From the NCBI GenBank assembly GCA_022509165.1, contig JAFLTT010000008.1:62001-126000 (forward strand): a DNA stretch of 64,000 nt, given 5' to 3'. Shown here piece by piece: positions 61,709 through 64,000 of this stretch (within the stretch, counting starts at the first letter, position 1; each line of letters starts with the position of its first letter). The stretch comes from Muribaculaceae bacterium. Lineage in GTDB: Bacteria > Bacteroidota > Bacteroidia > Bacteroidales > Muribaculaceae. Both the position numbers and the translations under genes were made by a program. The notes beneath the pieces are model-generated. The model was given only the letters and a program-made list of their open reading frames with translations. It had not been told where the DNA came from and made no database searches.

Positions 61709-62923
61709 ATGAAATTACAGCGGTCCGCATTATCCTTACTTACAATATTTCTTGCCGTATTTTCAGCCTTTGCTGCATCGGCCGACGAGGCGCTCTCCGA
61801 GTTCCTGCGCCGCAACGGCATCCCCGACAATTCCGTTTCAGTAAAAATAGTAGATCTTGCCGATGGTTCTGTGGTTGTATCTCACAACGAAGGCACACCC
61901 CTCATCCCGGCATCTATAATGAAATCGGTCACCACAGCTGCTCTTCTTGAATCCGTGGGACCTGACTGGAGATACCATACACGTATCTATATCGACGGAC
62001 CCATCGATCTGGGCTACCTCCGTGGCAACGTGATTGTGGAAGGTGCCTGCGACCCCACTCTCAATTCATCAAAGGAACCTTTTTCTGAAGACATTATCGA
62101 GGAAATATGCTCAGCCTTGTCGTCACAACTCATCCGCCGGGTGGAAGGCTCTATCATAATCGATGAAAATAATTTCCCCGGTTCACCTCATCCCGAATCA
62201 TGGGCTAAGGAAGACCGTGCCAAATATTACGGTACGGGAAGCCATGCCCTCAATTACTCGGATAATGCTCGCGGTGACTTCGCAGTGAAGAATCCTTCGG
62301 CCAATTTTGTCTCTCTGTTGAAAAAGGGTCTGGCTGCCCGTGATATCAGTCTTGAAGACAATCCTATGCCGGAGGGTAGACGCGTCCAGATTCATGATCA
62401 TCTCTCGGCCCCTATAGATGAAATAATGCGTTCATGTATGGTGCGCAGCGACAATCTTTTCGCTGAATCCATGCTGCGCACCTATGGCAAGATGGAGGGT
62501 TGCGACGGCTCTACTTCACAAGCCGTATCAAAAGAGATGCAGTTGTGGGAAGACAAGAATTTTCCTTTGGAAGGAGTGAAGATTCATGATGGATCAGGAC
62601 TTTCAAGGTCCAATCGTGTCACAGCCAACTTTATGACCGAACTTCTCAGCAATATGAGCGGCAACCCATATTATGCCTCTTTTTTCCCTTTGGCCGGTCA
62701 GGAAGGCACCCTGAAAAAATTCCTGGCTAACACTCCGCTTGACTCTTATGTGGCCATGAAGACGGGCTCTATGAGGGGGATACAATGCTACGCGGGTTAT
62801 AAGCTTGATGATGACTATATGCCCACTCATGTGATTGTGATAATCATGAACGACATCACAAAGAGCCGCGACCGTGCAAAGCAAGCCGCCGAGAAGTTGC
62901 TCCTCTCTATCTTTCAAGATTAA
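61709..62923 (+). CDS. dacB: Penicillin-binding protein 4-type D-Ala-D-Ala carboxypeptidase
   Basis: A 404-residue periplasmic serine peptidase that trims or opens peptidoglycan cross-links. A signal peptide (cleaved after FAASA) precedes the penicillin-binding domain with SxxK (S69-I-M-K72 in PASIMKS), SxN (S247-D-N249 in CMVRSDNLFAES) and KTG (K351-T-G in MKTGSMRG), all in order. It is shorter than E. coli PBP4 (477 residues), mainly because the inserted extra domains are reduced. A conserved unknown gene begins 6 bases later and rsmI follows. Confidence 0.93.
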   Translation: MKLQRSALSLLTIFLAVFSAFAASADEALSEFLRRNGIPDNSVSVKIVDLADGSVVVSHNEGTPLIPASIMKSVTTAALLESVGPDWRYHTRIYIDGPIDLGYLRGNVIVEGACDPTLNSSKEPFSEDIIEEICSALSSQLIRRVEGSIIIDENNFPGSPHPESWAKEDRAKYYGTGSHALNYSDNARGDFAVKNPSANFVSLLKKGLAARDISLEDNPMPEGRRVQIHDHLSAPIDEIMRSCMVRSDNLFAESMLRTYGKMEGCDGSTSQAVSKEMQLWEDKNFPLEGVKIHDGSGLSRSNRVTANFMTELLSNMSGNPYYASFFPLAGQEGTLKKFLANTPLDSYVAMKTGSMRGIQCYAGYKLDDDYMPTHVIVIIMNDITKSRDRAKQAAEKLLLSIFQD

Positions 62924-62929
62924 TTGTTT

Positions 62930-63439
62930 ATGAATCAAGATAATAAATCCCCTGACCCGACTGCTACGCCAACGCCTTTCTCCTCCTTGCTGGATAAGGC
63001 TTACGAACTCGAAGCGCTCCTTCACCTGGCAATAAAACGGGAAGAGGCTTCTCGTGATTTCATTCGGCTGATATCGCAGAAGGCCGAAGAAATATATAGG
63101 CATACTCAGAATCTTGACCCCGAAACTGTCCGGACTAAATCTCCCGAAGTTCCTGCGTCACACTCTAACTTTGACGAATACACAATTGAGGATGAAACTG
63201 AGACTCAGCCGGAAGTAAAAAAACGCGGTAAACTTGTTTTCACAGTCAACGACCGTTTCCGTTTTAAAAAGGAACTTTTTGAAAATTCCGACGCAGAGTT
63301 CAACAATACTCTGGCTCTTCTCGCTTCGATGGAAGATTATAATGAAGCGGAAGACTATTTCATCAATGAAGAGGGCTTCGACCCCACAAATCCTGTAGTG
63401 AAGGAATTCCTCCTTATTATTAAAAAATATTTTGTCTGA
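62930..63439 (+). CDS. Conserved Bacteroidetes protein of unknown function
   Basis: A 169-residue soluble protein. Residues 15-65 form a predicted helix rich in Glu/Arg, a middle region of about 35 residues is acidic and probably disordered, and the C-terminal 75 residues are compact: NDRFRFKKELFENSDAEFNN, ASMEDYNEAEDYFINEEGF and VVKEFLLIIKKYF. That C-terminal block looks like a conserved module found in Bacteroidetes. No catalytic signature. The ATG at 62930 is chosen over a TTG at 62924. It sits between dacB and rsmI. Confidence 0.7.
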   Translation: MNQDNKSPDPTATPTPFSSLLDKAYELEALLHLAIKREEASRDFIRLISQKAEEIYRHTQNLDPETVRTKSPEVPASHSNFDEYTIEDETETQPEVKKRGKLVFTVNDRFRFKKELFENSDAEFNNTLALLASMEDYNEAEDYFINEEGFDPTNPVVKEFLLIIKKYFV

Positions 63440-63441
63440 CC

Positions 63442-64000
63442 ATGTCCGGCTGCCTGTATCTCGTGCCTACTCCGGTGGGTAATCTGGAAGACATCACCCT
63501 GCGTGCCCTCAGCACTCTCAAGGAAGTAGATCTCATTCTTGCTGAAGATACCCGAACCTCGGGTATCCTTCTTAAGCATTTCGGCATTTCCACTCCGATG
63601 AAAAGCCACCATAAGTTCAATGAGCATGAAACTGCCCCGGCTCTGGCTCAACGAGTACTCGACGGAGAAAAAATCGCCCTTATCACCGATGCGGGCACTC
63701 CCGGCATCTCTGACCCGGGATTTCTTCTGGCACGTGAATGTAGGCGAATCGGAGCCGATGTAGTCTGTCTCCCGGGCCCCACGGCCTTTGTCCCGGCCCT
63801 GGTTGCCTCCGGCCTTCCATGCGACCGTTTCGTTTTCGAAGGGTTCCTGCCTCCCAAAAAAGGACGCGCCACTCGTCTTAATTTCCTGAAAGACGACCCC
63901 CGTACCGTTATCATCTATGAATCTCCCAAGAAACTGCCCCGCACCTTACGAGATCTGGCCACTGCTTTCGGACCTGACCGACCTGCCACGGTGTGCCGGG
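63442..64000 (+). CDS. rsmI: 16S rRNA (cytidine-1402-2'-O)-methyltransferase RsmI (partial, cut by right end)
   Basis: Methylates the ribose of C1402 in the decoding centre of 16S rRNA with S-adenosylmethionine. The first 186 residues are present: LYLVPTPVGNLEDITLRAL, LAEDTRTSGILLKHFGI, ITDAGTPGISDPGF, CLPGPTAFVPALVASGLP and FEGFLPPKKGRAT, all standard SAM-MTase class III (tetrapyrrole methylase fold) motifs. The ATG follows the previous stop by two bases. Confidence 0.95.
   Translation, partial: MSGCLYLVPTPVGNLEDITLRALSTLKEVDLILAEDTRTSGILLKHFGISTPMKSHHKFNEHETAPALAQRVLDGEKIALITDAGTPGISDPGFLLARECRRIGADVVCLPGPTAFVPALVASGLPCDRFVFEGFLPPKKGRATRLNFLKDDPRTVIIYESPKKLPRTLRDLATAFGPDRPATVCR

Overview
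The window is a stretch of a Bacteroidales chromosome, most likely from a gut lineage close to Muribaculaceae. The evidence is family content: a six-gene Na+-pumping Nqr complex, menaquinone genes menD-B-C-E, the long form of IspG, PorQ of the type IX secretion system, DUF4827 and DUF3127 proteins, and a two-domain glutamine-dependent NadE. Many upstream regions carry the Bacteroidetes -7 box TAnnTTTG, several with TTTG about 20 bp upstream, and Shine-Dalgarno sequences are mostly absent. Both ends cut genes: lpxK on the left, rsmI on the right.

Layout. 1-12.3 kb, almost all minus strand: lpxK, sppA, glmM with a coupled lipoprotein, an NrnA-like DHH phosphoesterase, mdh, yciO, a small Cys-rich membrane protein, topB, mazG, a small membrane protein and an MFS transporter. 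12.4-14.8 kb, plus strand: efp, a GT2 glycosyltransferase and radC. 14.8-26 kb, mainly minus: a GH3 lipoprotein, a 5'-nucleotidase, gpmI, rplS, porQ, (TonB-C protein on plus), a bPH-like membrane protein, ispG, a PAP2-like membrane protein and an RluA-type pseudouridine synthase. 26.2-36.7 kb, plus: nadE, tsaC, a sugar transferase, a ClC channel, fmt and menDBCE. 36.7-50.9 kb, minus: a DEDD exonuclease, glyA, nqrA-F, a TPR protein, a CPA2 antiporter, tatD and a prenyl synthase. 51.2-55.2 kb, plus: a DUF3127 protein, gdhA, lysC and a SIMPL protein. 55.3-58.1 kb is an accessory-looking pocket. 58.1-64 kb: a second CPA2 antiporter, an AI-2E family permease, PBP4, a conserved protein and rsmI.

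The metabolic genes fit together: IspG and the prenyl synthase supply isoprenoids, menDBCE builds the menaquinone head group, Nqr passes NADH electrons to quinone while pumping Na+, and two CPA2 antiporters may use or balance the ion gradients. GlmM, LpxK and PBP4 serve the envelope; EF-P, RsmI, TsaC, L19 and Fmt serve translation.

The most unusual region is 55.3-56.9 kb. A normal CAU-anticodon tRNA with a consensus promoter is followed by two 5'-truncated copies of itself at an exact 102-bp period, each with its own copy of the terminator hairpin, then by a fourth remnant holding an inverted copy of the anticodon arm. After a ricin-type lectin gene comes an array of ten degenerate 19-bp repeats that starts at the predicted transcription start of an MFS gene and fills most of its untranslated leader. 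A compact inverted-repeat element of about 110 bp, resembling a MITE or REP sequence, lies between the PAP2-like gene and ispG.
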